Of a stretch of 64,000 nt of DNA, positions 1 through 12,469 are shown piece after piece. Positions within the stretch are counted from its first letter, which is position 1, and each line of letters begins with the position of its first letter. The stretch comes from Lottia gigantea (taxonomy: Eukaryota > Mollusca > Gastropoda > Lottiidae), in the NCBI RefSeq assembly GCF_000327385.1, contig NW_008709421.1, positions 1,207,126 through 1,271,125 on the forward strand, in the 5' to 3' direction. Under the pieces are notes generated by a model. The model searched no databases and had not been told where the DNA came from. It saw only the letters and a program-made list of their open reading frames with translations. The translations under genes were made by a program, and so were the position numbers.

Positions 1-962
1 ATTTTCTCTTTGAAATACACGAGAATGGCTACATTGTGATGCATTTATAGGAGCTACTCAACATGAGTCTATTTCACATATCATAAGATTTCTATAATTC
101 AAAAAACAAATACTTCATAGGTTGTTGACAGAATTAAAGAACAGATTGCAAGAGTGCAGGTTTCATTTTAAATCTTGAAGTAATGGCCTTTGTAATAACA
201 ACCATTATCACTGGATTGAAGATCTACATCCTTTTTGAAAGTCACCTTCATTACCTTAGCATTTGACCCTAAACCATGGTGCCAGAAACATCAGGACCAT
301 TAATATACTAAGCATCATTTCCAAATAAAAAAATGCCCTCTTTAGCTCAAATTTGGACTCTACTCTTAATACTTTGGCTATTGCTGAATGGTTATTCTTG
401 ATACCATTCTGTAACTTGACTTACAATTCTGCACTCTTTTTGAAGAGTTCACAAAAAATATTTCCTAATCATTGTTTAAGGATACTTTTAGGATCATGTT
501 TACTATTGACTTGGTCCAAATTACAGTAATCCTATACTGTTATCCTTAACAGATTTACTAGAAGACTATTAACTGCTGTTAGAATGGCTCAAGGCCACAA
601 CTAATACACAAGTGACTCTATAATTCTAAGTGATCATTATTTATGATATTGCACCTGGGGGGTTTGTTTAATCATTATCTGTTGGTTAATACAATAATAT
701 AGTCTACTTATAAATCATATCATACAAGTTTTAATCATGAAGCCTACACTATTAATAATTTGCTTCAAAAACTAATCTTCATTTTACAAACTACACAGAC
801 TTCCCCAAAAAATTGACCCTAATATTTTTGCTAATATTATAAAATAACAGGGATCATTCCATATAAAAAATGAAAGCCCACCAAAAGTTTTAAAAAACGC
901 ACACTGCTTGGTCTTTTCATTTTGATAAACAATATTTATTTATATAAGAGGATTAGGGAACA

Positions 963-1071
963 GGCCGTGTATTCTCGTAACGATCTTAGCACTAGGATGT
1001 CCCAGGTTCTTATCTTTTAACATTGATTCTAGGACATCTTAGCGATAAGATCGCTTCGAGAATACGTGGCC
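963..1071. repeat. Long inverted repeat (hairpin), fold-back MITE-like
   Basis: Two arms of about 40 bp (963-1002 and 1031-1071) are near-perfect reverse complements, both carrying GTATTCTCG, CGATCTTA and AGGATGTCC-type blocks, around a 28-bp loop. It is richer in G+C than its flanks. The structure fits a short fold-back transposon; no target duplication is obvious. Confidence 0.6.
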
Positions 1072-1399
1072 AGGGTTTCAACTCTTGTACCCTCTGCTCT
1101 GTCTTATATTTAAATGTACACTATATGAATGTTTAGATACAATTCTGGTAACTATAGTGTTTCCAGTAAAGTAATTATTGTCTAATTATGTACAGATTAG
1201 GCTAGACAACAGCAATATCAAGTTTCACAATTTCCCTCACTCACAGATGATATTATTGAATAAAAGAGGACTAAATGAAAACAAATGGTCAATAAAGTGT
1301 AAAGATTGCAGGAATGGTATGGATTAAATTCTTTCAAATGTTCTGAGACAATGGCAGTTTATAACATGCATTCCTCAATAGGGTTATTTCGTTGACTCC

Positions 1400-1555
1400 A
1401 TTCCTTGACAGTTGGAAATAAAAAAAAGCAGGCTTATGCCGTTGTCCTGGCAAAAATTTCTCCCATTGCACCCTGCATGGCATTGCCGGTCTTCATTAGC
1501 GCACATGGTGCAGAAAAGTAGGACGTAAAACTCCATTCATTTCATTTGATTTCCT
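1400..1555 (+). mobile_element. SINE-A fragment (3' part)
   Basis: Matches the 3' half of the tRNA-headed SINE seen in full at 59115-59484: an AGCAGGC..TGCCGTTGTCCTGGCAA block, then GGTGCAGAAAAGTAGGACG and the terminal AAACTCCATTCATTTCATTT. The tRNA-like head is missing, as in a 5'-truncated insertion. Confidence 0.75.
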
Positions 1556-1717
1556 TACATTGTCAACAGATACTCATAAATATAACAATTATTTAAGCCA
1601 TCTGCTTTCATCTTAACAATAGGATGGTTACTCATTGCTTTATAATACCTGCATTACAGTTTAATTTATAGCTTATGAAGTTGTTTTAATTGTAAAACAT
1701 GCATTCAAAGTTGTTAC

Positions 1718-1743
1718 ATATATATATATATATATATATATAT
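1718..1743. repeat. (AT)n microsatellite
   Basis: About 13 uninterrupted AT dinucleotides. It lies in a stretch (1640-1920) where the word GTAAAACCTGCA recurs loosely four or five times, perhaps an old degenerate minisatellite. Confidence 0.85.
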
Positions 1744-2683
1744 TGTAAAGGTGCCATTACTGTTATGTAAAACCTGCACTACACAGTTATTTTTATCACA
1801 AAACCTATATTTAAAACCTGCATAAAATAATCATTTAAATTGTAAAAAAGTGTAAAACTTGCTTTAAAGAGATACATGTACTTATATTGTAAAACCTGAA
1901 TTCAATTGTTATCAAAATAGTATATACTCTTTGATTTACTCTTTCATCTGTTAGTATTCCACAAAAATCAAATTAATCAACATACGTGCAGGCCAGTGGG
2001 TTAAGGAGGTCGAAATTACTTGAACGCTTGTTGAGTCACATAGTTGAGCCCCCTTAAAACATTTTGGCACACCCTTGACTAGCTACAGGCCTAAGTACTT
2101 GCATCAAAAAATAGAAGTATTTTATCTAAAACTGCCACTTTAAGTAATGTAGTAATTAGAACTAAACTGATAAGATCAGTCACTTTTCACTTGGCCAGTA
2201 TCAGACAGACTAATTAATGTTTTAAATAAGAGCAAGAGGATATCCCCATTCTAAGTATTTCCTTTACAATAAGGATAATTAATTGAAGGTGATTAATGTA
2301 CAGTTAGACTCTTGTAGAGCTTCAAGGAAAACTCTCTATATTTTCTATAAGAAGTGCCTTTGTTTAGCAAGGAAAACTGTTGAAAACATCTACACACTTT
2401 TTCCTCCAACAATTACAGACTTCCTTTCATTACTACTTTAATATTTTTATAACATACCACTCTTCTGTATTTGAATTGCAGGATGGGCGAGCTCTTGTGA
2501 ATGCTTAGCTCGACAAATCATACTATATTGATGTTCGAGGAAGAGAAAAACATACCCCTTGACTGTATTGTTGTACCAAGTGGAGCACAGGGATATGGCA
2601 GAATATTTGGCAATATCTTGATCGACTCTTTAATGGTTCAGCTATGTATAAGCACCAAAAGTTATATCAAATTTGGCTTTTGT

Positions 2684-2824
2684 CATGAACACTAGCACCC
2701 AAACATTGGGCGGAGAAAATCAAAATTATATGTCTGGCCCTAAACTCAGTTCCGTACTCATATCCCTTTCGGAATATCACCTCAAAGGAACTTGGTTCCG
2801 CCAAATTTTTCCAGCTAGTGAATG
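2684..2824. repeat. Fold-back element with ~28-bp inverted ends
   Basis: The left arm 2684-2713 (CATGAACACTAGC..TTGGGCGG) is the imperfect reverse complement of the right arm 2798-2824 (CCGCCAAAT..GCTAGTGAATG). The 85-bp middle has no coding content. It is probably a small MITE. Confidence 0.4.
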
Positions 2825-4335
2825 CTATTCTTATAGTCTGCAGAAATCATAGAATTTCATATACCATCTATAATACTTAATGGTTTTATTCACATTTTTC
2901 AAGCACCAGCTGACACTCTGTGACTGGGCATCCATACAGTTAACAATATTTGACATTTTGGTTTTATTATACATGTAAGATTATTATCTTCCGTAAGCCA
3001 CAAATATAGAAATTTGCCACTTCAGTAAATCGGAAGCTGTGGGTTGATTAAAAAAATTTCACAAGGAGTAACTGAGATTATCCCAGCGGAATTTAATCTT
3101 TATGAAACTTGTACGATTTATATAGTGTAATCCAAACTCAAGCCCAATTACTTTCTAGTGAATAAACTAGTCTCCGTCAATTAGTTACTGCCACCTGAGC
3201 ATCATTCTACACTTGTATAGATAGTGTAGATACATATTGCAGACATCTTGTTCTGTACCAAACAGCTTCCTGTGGCTATTGTTATTCCCACATTTCCTAA
3301 CAACTGCAATAATACAAAGCTTAGTTCACTTCTTTACAATATATTTCCGGCAAATTCAATCCTCTAGCTCTTTCATAGCTGATTTAAGAAAATCCTTGTA
3401 CACTGGAGCTCAGCTATAGAATTTCACTCGCTACCGGAAATTAGAAATACAATTAAACTTTTCTTCTCAAGACGGTTTTATATGTCAGGATGGAATTTCT
3501 CCAGCAAGGGGATTTGTTCAATGTTCCATCAAGATATAATGAAAAGAATTCAATAGAATCATGAGGAGAGTCTAGCTGTGACTTTATTTCTAGGGCTTTA
3601 ATAAAGAAAAAAATTTATGAAATAAGTTTTGATGTGTTGTTTAACAAGCACGCACACATGGTCTCACTTAAGTGTGATATTGTTAACAAAAGTTTCAACC
3701 TTATGATAAAAATGTGTGCTTTATATTTCCAGCAGACGTGTAGTCATTTATAGGGAAATTCTGTCACAGTTTTGGTTAATATTGATGGTCAAAATAAAAA
3801 TTGTCCTAGCAGTTTAGTCTAATCTTGCATGATGTAACTGACAAATTCAATGACAATAGTAATAAAATATGTAACCAAAAAAAAAGGCATTTAAAAACAG
3901 ACATAGCTCTTAAATTAGCAAGCTGGTAGCAAGACAAAAACTGATTTTTTTCTATACTTTGTCAATTGGCCATAACACATCTGACAGACTGCGGATAAGT
4001 TAATTACAGCTGATAGCCAGTGGTCAGCATCAATTGTCATATAATACAAAGCAGATTAGAAATCCATTTGTCATATAAAAGCCTAAGGCAATATGGTGAA
4101 AATTGTCTTCACAGTAAAAATTTTAATGGCCACAAATGACTCTTCTTTAGAGGCCAATATAACTTCTGTTAATCTTTTAATATTTTATAAAATGCCAAGG
4201 ATTACCTTAAAGATATCCATTAAACTCTCACAATGTCACTAAGAAATAATAAACAATCTGATCATTACAGTAAGCTTTCACTTAAGATGTCACACTATGG
4301 AACAAAAACTGTCATAAAATAGCATGTAAACAAGG

Positions 4336-4715
4336 TAATTTTCATCATCAAAATTTACCAAACTTAATGCCATTCCTTCAACCTCATAGATTAAAAACAT
4401 AACATATACTGAAAAGTAAGTCTATAAATTTTCTTCATTCACACTAGCCCACTGTCATTTAGCACTTAGTATAAGCCTGTATTGAGACGAGTCTCAACGA
4501 AAGCACTGGCCTAGGTCACACTTAGTGTAAGGGTAGGAGGTATTACTTCCGTTTTTAAAGCTTAATTTTCATCATAAAAAAATACCAAACTAAATGCAAT
4601 TTCTTCAACCTCAGATTATAAGCATAAAATATTGAAATCTGAAAAATTATTCCATAAATTTTCCACATTCCACATTTCTAGCACTTACTATAAGGGTAAG
4701 AGATATATTGCCATT
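4336..4715. repeat. Diverged tandem duplication (~227 bp offset)
   Basis: Both copies (from 4336 and from 4563) carry TAATTTTCATCAT, ACCAAACT-AATGC, CTTCAACCTCA, CATAAATTTTC and AGCACTTA-TATAAG in the same order. The copies are well diverged, so the duplication is old. A small palindrome TTGAGAC-GA-GTCTCAA lies between them at 4482-4497. Confidence 0.55.
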
Positions 4716-5269
4716 TTTTAATGTGATGAAACTAGGTTTTAATTGATTTGGCAGTGAGAGAAAACTTTTACACTACATACAATACTCCTAAAAAATAAAA
4801 AAAAAAGTGTGAATTTGTACTGGAAAAAATTGGTCCATTATCACTTATAGAAAATGTGAAAATGTTACTGTGGTATTTGAAATCAGTTATACTGGAATAT
4901 CAGAGAAAAATCCAAAGATAAATTCAATTGTAACGATGACAGCTAACATTATCTAATATGTCAAATTGTAAATGTTGCAGACCAATTTTTAATGTTTATT
5001 CTCTTATATTGCTCTAGAATCTATTTGTAGTAACACAGAAATCAGACAGAGAGCACAGATCAGATAAATCAACAGATCAAAACCATAGTGAACCAATTCA
5101 TACACATAGAAAATCCATAGAAAAGAACAGTTTCAAAAACTGAAACATTTGTTACAACAAGAGTATTTTCAAAATATTTCAGCTTTGGTTGCTGGTATTG
5201 GAAGTCTTTTTAGGAGACATGTAAGCCATTTATTTTCACCAATTATACTTCAGACTCAAGAGTTTTTTT

Positions 5270-5553
5270 ATCCAAGCCAATCAGTTCAAAGATTACCGCC
5301 AAAATTTAAGCCTTCAAATCCATGTGTGTCCAGAATTATCTGCGTTGGAATGTTAAAATGACGACTCATCAATTTAAGATACAATTTGAGATATATAGAA
5401 AGACATATATAGAAATAGTGAGTAAAATTCCTAGTTTGAGGTATATTTAAAGGAATTGTGTGATTTTTATACATTTCTAGTATTTCTGAAAACTATTTAC
5501 ATATATTCAAGATTAAAAATCAACCCCCCAAATTGGCACACCTATCCCTTTAA
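5270..5553 (+). mobile_element. TTAA-ended MITE, truncated copy
   Basis: Shares the body of the family seen whole at 30447-30791: AGCCAATCAGT, AAATTTaAGCC, GTGTCCAGAATTATCTGC, ACGACTCATC, TTCTAGTAnTTCTGAA, CATATATTCAAGA and the end ATTGGCACACCTATCCCTTTAA. Its other end is not seen. Confidence 0.65.
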
Positions 5554-6934
5554 AGAGCCTGGACAGAGCAAATTAACAAGCTCAGACCATGCCTTAACCA
5601 TGAAAATTTTCATTTTGACACAATTTTAGTAAGAAATGAATCTGGATATTTTGAAGCGTGGCTAATCACTCCCTTTAAAATGCTGTATCAATTTTTGAAA
5701 CTAAAATCAACTAGCAACTTGAATTGACATCTCACCTTAATTATAAATCTCAAAATACACTTTACTGTCTGTAAAAACAATTATATCAGTGGAATTTCCA
5801 ACCAGGACCGTTGTTACAATGACAGAAATCTGTCTAATTTCATTCTGCAGGAAGTGATTTTAATTTTTTATCAATTTGACTGTTAAACATGGCGTCATTA
5901 TATCATTACTTATTTAATAAAATTTAAGATCTAACACAATTTTATTTCAATCTGTATCCTATTTCAAAGTGACAACAAAAAAAAAATTTCAAGATTCTTG
6001 ATTGATCATTTTGATTGATTGACAAATCAACTTTCAATTTGTTGACCAATCAGAATTCTAGGCAGGAGATTTTTTACTAGCTATAACATGAGATGAAGTT
6101 TTAATACTGTACTTTCAGCAAGAATCTTAAGTTATATTTTATGTTGGAAGGGGAATTTTTCGTGACCTTGAAATTATCATCTCTTCTTGTACTATCATCT
6201 TCATAATGTCAAGTTATTACAAACTGTCTCTTATACCTTGACTTCAATAGCCACTTTTTTTCATCCTGTAAGTGCGTAAATGCTGCAATTTTATTAAATT
6301 GTTCAACTGAATGCCTTGACAGAAAGTCTGTAACCATAAGCCACAATGTTTATAAATAATATGCCGAGAGCTCTAATTGGCTGTATTCTCTAGCATACAA
6401 TCCAATCAAATTGTTGCATTCTATCATACAAGAAAGATGGCTATTACAGTTAAGGTATTTAGAAACAGTATTTAATAGCTTGACATTATGAAAATGTTGT
6501 ACTATCAGTTGTAAATGGATATGGGCGATTCTGGAGTGAAAGACCAGTTGGAAAAAAAATGGACCACATAAATCTGCCTCTTTCTTTAACAATATCATAG
6601 CTTTTTTTAATGTGTGACAATATCTTGTTCAAATAAACAACTTAAACTGTGTTATATAACATATTATAGTCTACAGTTGAATGACAAAGGATGTTTAAAC
6701 GCTATGTCTAGCTCTGTGGATAACATCATTGTTGTGAATACATTCTAATATCAAAGTGATAAAGTGCTCTATTATATTATTTCTCACTATCAACACCTTT
6801 ATTCCCAAGGAAGGAGAGTTTTGACACTGAACTGTGTCCAGAAATAGCTTGAGAAGTGTCATGTCAACATGTTTATTTGATACCACCACTGATATATTGT
6901 TAGAGAATATCTTCATAAAATAATAAAATATTTT

Positions 6935-7131
6935 CACTGTTAAAATAGTGCTCAATACATCAATTGTAGAGCAACATAGAAATACACTGTTAAAATAGTG
7001 CTCAATACATCAATTGTAGAGCCATATAGAAATATTAAAACAGAACTTGAATTATGTTGTTACTCAGAGTTTCAGGCTATGCTATCTTCATATATTGCAT
7101 AGCGTGAAACTCTTGAGTAAGAACATGATTC
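6935..7131 (+). repeat. Dispersed repeat: tandem 50-bp units plus hairpin
   Basis: Two 50-bp units starting CACTGTTAAAATAGTGC (6935 and 6985) are followed by a hairpin (7049-7131) whose 34-bp arms both contain the TTACTC-AGAGTTTCA and GCTATGC-type words around a 14-bp loop. A related copy of the units and one hairpin arm lies in opposite orientation at 48210-48358, so this is a dispersed, probably non-autonomous, element. Confidence 0.6.
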
Positions 7132-7375
7132 AAATATCTTCATATGACAGAAAAACAAACTTGTACCCATGTCCTTAACATATTTCGAAATTAGATATTA
7201 CAAGCAATAAATTCAATGGACAACACAATTGGATTGGCAAATATTTAAGATTTAACTTATACAGTTCTCGCCCATACTGATAAGAAACAAATTTCAGTTG
7301 TATGTAAATTATAAGTTTAAGAAGGAGATTCTGATGAATGGAAAGACTTTAAAATGTGAGTGTATATAAGTAATG

Positions 7376-7645
7376 TTTGTGAATAATTTGTGGATGAATG
7401 ATTGAAAATTTGAAAATGGATGAATAAACATATTGAATGAGTGAATGAATGAAACTATATTTAATGAATGAAATTTTGGATGAATGAATGGATGAAAAGA
7501 TAATGAATGAATGAATGAAATTTTTGAGAAAGAATGACTGCATAAATATTAAATAAATGAATTAATGAAAAAATAATGAATGGATGAATTTTTTGAGAAA
7601 GAATGAATGAATGAATGAAAAATGGAAGAAATGGATGAATGAAAT
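7376..7645. repeat. Imperfect (GAAT)n/(TGAA)n tetranucleotide tract
   Basis: About 270 bp dominated by GAATGAATG and GGATGAATG words. Two antisense open frames rich in His, Ser, Ile and Phe run through it and are by-products of the repeat. Confidence 0.75.
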
Positions 7646-8368
7646 CTATTATAGAATTTGTCGTCAATCCTACAGAATCCTTACAGACCAACTTGTTTCT
7701 GTCATTTCTCTTCAAAGCCATCAGTATTGTCAGTTGATCAATTAATCAATCCTATTGCATATTAAATGTGACATGAAATGGAATAATTTGTGTTTTTACA
7801 TGCCTTAAGAATCAATTACTGTCTTACAACTAAAAGTTTTCGCTTAATAAAATCTCTTCAAATATCTTCAAGACAGAAAATGTCAATTAAATTTTTTTTT
7901 TTCCCCCAATTTTTTTTTATTTATATCTTTCTGAAACCAAGTTATTTTGACTTTCAAGATAATTGTACTATATCTAGTCAAAATCCTGATAAATAAATTC
8001 TTTCTATACAGGTTTTGAGAAAAAGCATCCATATTTTAAAAGGCTAAACATTTGAAAAATTTTCTAATTCACATTTTATCCCCTAAAAAACAGTTCTAAA
8101 CATTAATATCATCTTTCAATTCAATAAAACAAGATTAAACTATGAGAAACAGCAGAAAAAATGCAGAAAATCTTTCAAAGAAGACAGGCATAAAAAAAAA
8201 AAAAAGAAGAAAAAAATGCTGCAAAAAACTCAAAAGAAAACAAGCATCAAAAATAAGGGGAAAAAAATCATATTGAAAAAGGCAAGAAAGAGATAATAGG
8301 AGATGATAATGAAATAATTAAGTAGATCATTTTGTAATTACTTAAAGCTATTATGATAAGGACGTGTG

Positions 8369-8401
8369 TTATTACATCTTAAGATAAGATAATGTAATAA
8401 G
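8369..8401. repeat. Short hairpin
   Basis: TTATTACAT and ATGTAATAA arms flank a CTTAAGATAAGATA core. It lies in AT-rich, unannotated DNA next to an A-rich tract (8160-8290). Function unknown. Confidence 0.3.
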
Positions 8402-8663
8402 ATTAAATATGATATTCTGTAATGTAATAGATATTATTACTTATCTTAAATATCTGCTATCAATCTATTATTTCTAATGCCATGGAGTGTTGATAAGAAC
8501 TTGATATTCACTACAGAGTTTAAGTGCTATCCCTTAACTTTCGATTTGGAGGGCAAAAATTTGAACTGAAAATATTTCTTAGTGAAAACATAATAATAAT
8601 TAGATAAAATCAAAATACAAGAAAAACCTAAAGTAATCCATGATAAAAAGAATTTTACTTTCT

Positions 8664-8830
8664 ACCTCTATATATGTCTTTTCTATGTACGATAGTCTCA
8701 AGAAAAGATGAGTCATCTTTTTAACTTTCAAATGGAGATAATTATGGATACACATGGATGTGAATGCTCAAATTTTGACTGTGAAATGTGAACATTATTA
8801 CTAATAAGCTTGGCTAAAAAAAAGCCAGGT
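8664..8830 (-). mobile_element. TTAA-ended MITE, partial copy
   Basis: Contains the family words GATAGTCTCAAGAAAAGA, CATCTTTTTAACTTTC, ACATGGAT, GCTCAAATTTTGAC and AGCTTGGCTAAAAAAA in the order of the 30447-30791 copy (orientation opposite to the 5.3-kb copy). Both termini are missing. Confidence 0.6.
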
Positions 8831-9501
8831 AGACACAGCCCTCCTTTCTTTAAAACCATTAGAAAATGCATCAGTGCACAATGACGCCCTGTTGGGATGA
8901 TCACATTACAATAAACTTGTGAACATTGACACATAGTAACTTTAACACATTCGAGCTAATCTAAACACAATTGACTTTAACCTCTGTCATCTAATCTATT
9001 GTCAAACATTATAAATACTTCAACATTGTCACTTTAAACAGCTATAAAACACCACATTATCTATACATTTAAATAGAAATAAAACTCACATAAATCATCT
9101 ACAATTGATAAATGATCAACAAAATTTCTACTAGCTTTTTCAATAATTGACCTGGTAGATAAAGACTCATACATACCATGATATAAACCTCTTTTACATT
9201 ACAAACATTATCAGAATGGTTCTTAGAAGGGAGCAAATGAATTTTGTGTTATGTAAACAGACAAGGGTTCTGAGACCCATACCAAATTTTGTTTGAGGAG
9301 GTGGTCTCAATATAGTTCTAAAAACAGACTGAATCAATTTGTGTAATATACGTACGCATATCCAGTCCCTTCCTGACTTTTCAAAAAACCAAGTAGAACT
9401 ATCATTCCACATACCATTCTCAATTTGATAAAAACTTACAAATGAAATGAGATTTTCGTTTGTAGCCAGAAAGCTGCAAGAGCCATTTCCTGTATTCAAA
9501 A

Positions 9502-9836
9502 TAGCGCTGATATGACATATTGTAGAATCGATGTATTGTGTTATGAAATGCCACTATACACTTATCGTATTGTTAGGTTGTGTATCGATACTTGAAAATA
9601 CTCCCCATTCAATAACGGTGGGAAAAAGGTCAATGGAATCACATTTTTTTTTTGAAATTGTTGGAAACTATTTTTAGGACAGTTGGAAATTAACAACTCC
9701 AATCAACAACATTACCAAATATCACAGTTATACAGTTGTAAATCAATAAATATTGAAACTTTGAAGATAAAATGTTAATTTCTATCACATTACCAATACC
9801 ACCATACACATTCATGATTGGTTATACTCAGCACTA
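9502..9836 (+). mobile_element. hAT-like non-autonomous element (family 1)
   Basis: The ends TAGCGCTG and CAGCACTA are inverted repeats. The 8 bp outside them are ATTCAAAA (9494-9501) and GTTCAAAA (9837-9844), an 8-bp target duplication with one mismatch, which is the hAT signature. The 335-bp body is non-coding and matches 25332-25655 over most of its length (GAATCGATGTAT, TGTGTA-CGATACTTGA, ATTACCAAATATCACAGTTATA, GAAGATAAAATGTTAATTT). Confidence 0.7.
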
Positions 9837-10139
9837 GTTCAAAAGATCTTCAGAATGCTCAACATTTAGCACTTAGATCTGAGGTATGTTCGTCCCAACC
9901 AAAACTACTTTAAGAGGTCAATAAATAAAAGATATTTCCTCTTGTGGTTGATTAATTGTAAATGTTTATAATATGATAAGATATGTCAGTTAAAGAAAGA
10001 TTATTCTAAGCTAGTTGTCATTGTGAGTGAGAAACATAATTTATGAAGTCTAAAAAGATAAATAGTTTCTCTCAATGATTTATAAACTATCCTTAAAGTC
10101 AATCATACTTAACACTGATTTGTACTTCAAATTCAGATT

Positions 10140-10500
10140 AACAATCATATTATACACTGTGTATTCAATATTCAGATTTTGAATTATATAATGTAATGAT
10201 TGTGTATCCATTATTCGGATTTATAATCCTCTTACACAAGTCTGTGTATTCAATATTCAGAGTTTGAATGGTTGTGTATCTTATACACTGTGTATTCAAT
10301 ATTCAGATTTGCAATCATGTAAAACTATGATTCTGTATCCAATATTCAGATTTACAATCATGTAAAACTATGATTCTGTATCCAATATTCAGATTTACAA
10401 TCATGTAAAACAATGATTCTGTATCCAATATTCAGATTTACAATCATGTAAAACTATGATTCTGTATCCAATATTCAGATTTACAATCATACTTTTTACA
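10140..10500. repeat. 43-bp minisatellite
   Basis: The unit starting GATTCTGTATCCAATATTC recurs at 10329, 10372, 10415 and 10458 with an exact 43-bp spacing and near identity. Older, looser units reach back to about 10140. Each unit contains the small inverted pair AATCAT..ATGATT. Confidence 0.85.
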
Positions 10501-11134
10501 TCGGTAGTGTTCAAATATTCAGATTAACATGCATACAATCATTTTCAAAATTAAAATGCAAAAAAGTCATACAATACGCAAACTCTGGGCCAAGAATAGA
10601 GGCATAAAATATGTTCAGATTAAATACACCATTGTAAAAAGTTGTGACTTGTTTGTGCTGCAATTACATTGTTTGTGGTGATAAAAGCTTTTCACTGAAG
10701 TAAATAATAAAAAATTCATGTGTCAAGGCCTTAATTTTCTTTAGAAGCAATGCAGGTTCATTTCCCTTGCCATTTCCACCAGGTTCAGATAAAAGTGTAG
10801 AAATACATGAATTTGACATTATTCCGGAACGCCACGGAAAGACATTTGAAATAAACACTTTTACAAATCATGTATATTTAATAACTAACACATGTACTGT
10901 TAAATATATTGTGTAGTTACAATGTACACCAATAGTAAATTTCCAGATATCAACACCTTGTAGGCTTTCAGAGAGACTTTACTTCCATAATTTATATCAT
11001 AGCTCAAAGAGATGAAATGAGACTGTTTTGAATTGACATCTGCTGTGTGATCAAGTGGCCTAAGATCAAACCCTATCAAGGCAATGTAAATTATCATAGT
11101 AAGAGTACTAATAAACCAATCTTTTACACAACTA

Positions 11135-11205
11135 CCACTACTTTGGGATGTGAGGGGTTCAATTGATTACCCCAGGGGTGTGGGGAAGAGGAAGGTAGAC
11201 AACTG
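11135..11205 (+). mobile_element. Fragment of hAT-like family 3
   Basis: The words TTTGGGATGTGAGGGGTTC, TGATTACCCCAGGG and GTGTGGGGAAGAGG line up with the right third of the element at 26367-26581. Only about 70 bp remain. Confidence 0.45.
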
Positions 11206-12422
11206 CTAACCTAAAATATCACTTCATTAAGTGACTAAGACTAAAGGTGGGAAGAGACGAGGTAATGTGTAAGGAGCAGAATAATCGATTGAAAAGGAAA
11301 TAGAAGACATGAACACACAAGGTAGAGGTACGTGTCTGGACATGGTGCGAACACGATTTGTTTCTTCCATTTTCTATTGTATTGTCAATCTGGCACTGTA
11401 CACCCACCTTTAGATAACCACAACTGGTATATAATCTAACATTCAAGACACAGTATCCATACAAATTAAGCATCAAAAAGTTCATTGGCAACTTATTCAA
11501 TCATTTGAGACCACAAATACCTTAAATTTTAAACGAAGTATCTGTTTCACTCTAGGCCTATTCATTTGGGAAAATATGTAATGTTCAATTTTTTATTATA
11601 TTTATGGGCACAATTGATATAAAATATTGTTTAAGCCATGTTTAAGTCAAAATTTACTTGAAATTGGTGAGCCATACATTTGCTTACAACAAAACTTTAC
11701 AATGATAAAACAATCTCAAGTTTAATCTTAAAAGATTTTAGTTAGAAAGATTTTGTACTAGTTTAAGGTAAATAAGCTGAATGAAAGAGAACAATGAACA
11801 AACCAATAAAACAACCTCCTTTATATACTTAAAAGTGAAAAATCAAAGCTCTCTAAAATTAAAAGTACAATCAGATCTGCTGCATCATATGCATTTATAC
11901 TTTCTTAAGATCCATTGTAATAGAAAGCTATGTAATTTTCAACTGTAAAGTTTAAGATAATACATACTTATGTGGCATCATTATTACTAGAGGAGTATGC
12001 AAAAGGGTAAATTTTCTCTATGTAAGGCCACTTTAAACAATTGAAATAGATTTTTTGTCACCAATTTCATAGAGATAAATCATAAATTAAGAGATTTTGT
12101 CAAATAAAACTACTGTCAGTGAGTTCATGTTTGAAAGGACAGGTGACTTGTTATCACATGAAAATGATTGATAGTCTAGATGTATTTATATGAATTGAAG
12201 ATTTCTCAGTATTGTATTAATCAGTCAAAAACGACTGTTCAGAGACTCCCTAGCCTGTTTTAAACATGTCTTGATTAAAGTGAGATTGAATTTGTTTTGA
12301 TTTACTGTTTTTTGATGTTTTGAAAAAAAAAAAAATTTCAACATCAGATGAACATATTTAGGCTTGATCAAAGGTTTTTACTCTTTGGTTGAGTAGAACA
12401 TTCTGTTATTAATTTCTATGTC

Positions 12423-12446
12423 TGACCTTGATAATGACCTTGAACT
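12423..12446 (-). promoter_or_regulatory. Tandem TCAAGGTCA nuclear-receptor half-sites
   Basis: The minus strand reads two perfect TCAAGGTCA extended half-sites 12 bp apart, with an AGTTCA half-site abutting the first. TCAAGGTCA is the monomer site of FTZ-F1/NR5A and ERR receptors. The word TGACCTTGA also occurs singly elsewhere in the window, including in a SINE, so this may be part of a dispersed repeat rather than an enhancer. Confidence 0.3.
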
Positions 12447-12469
12447 TGAAGAACTGTACATCAAAATCA

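Noticed and set aside
1640-1920. Recurring GTAAAACCTGCA word
   Set aside because: Spacing is irregular and the sequence between words does not align, so a tandem repeat cannot be asserted.
2480-2695. Possible plus-strand exon after TTTGAATTGCAG
   Set aside because: The acceptor looks fair, but all three frames stop within about 45 bases except a later ATG frame without domain, and a fold-back element overlaps the end.
9194-9499. Longest open frame in the window, 101 codons, minus strand
   Set aside because: No domain, no splice or promoter context, ordinary residue mix for AT-rich DNA, and it ends at the border of a hAT MITE. A frame of this size is expected by chance in 64 kb.
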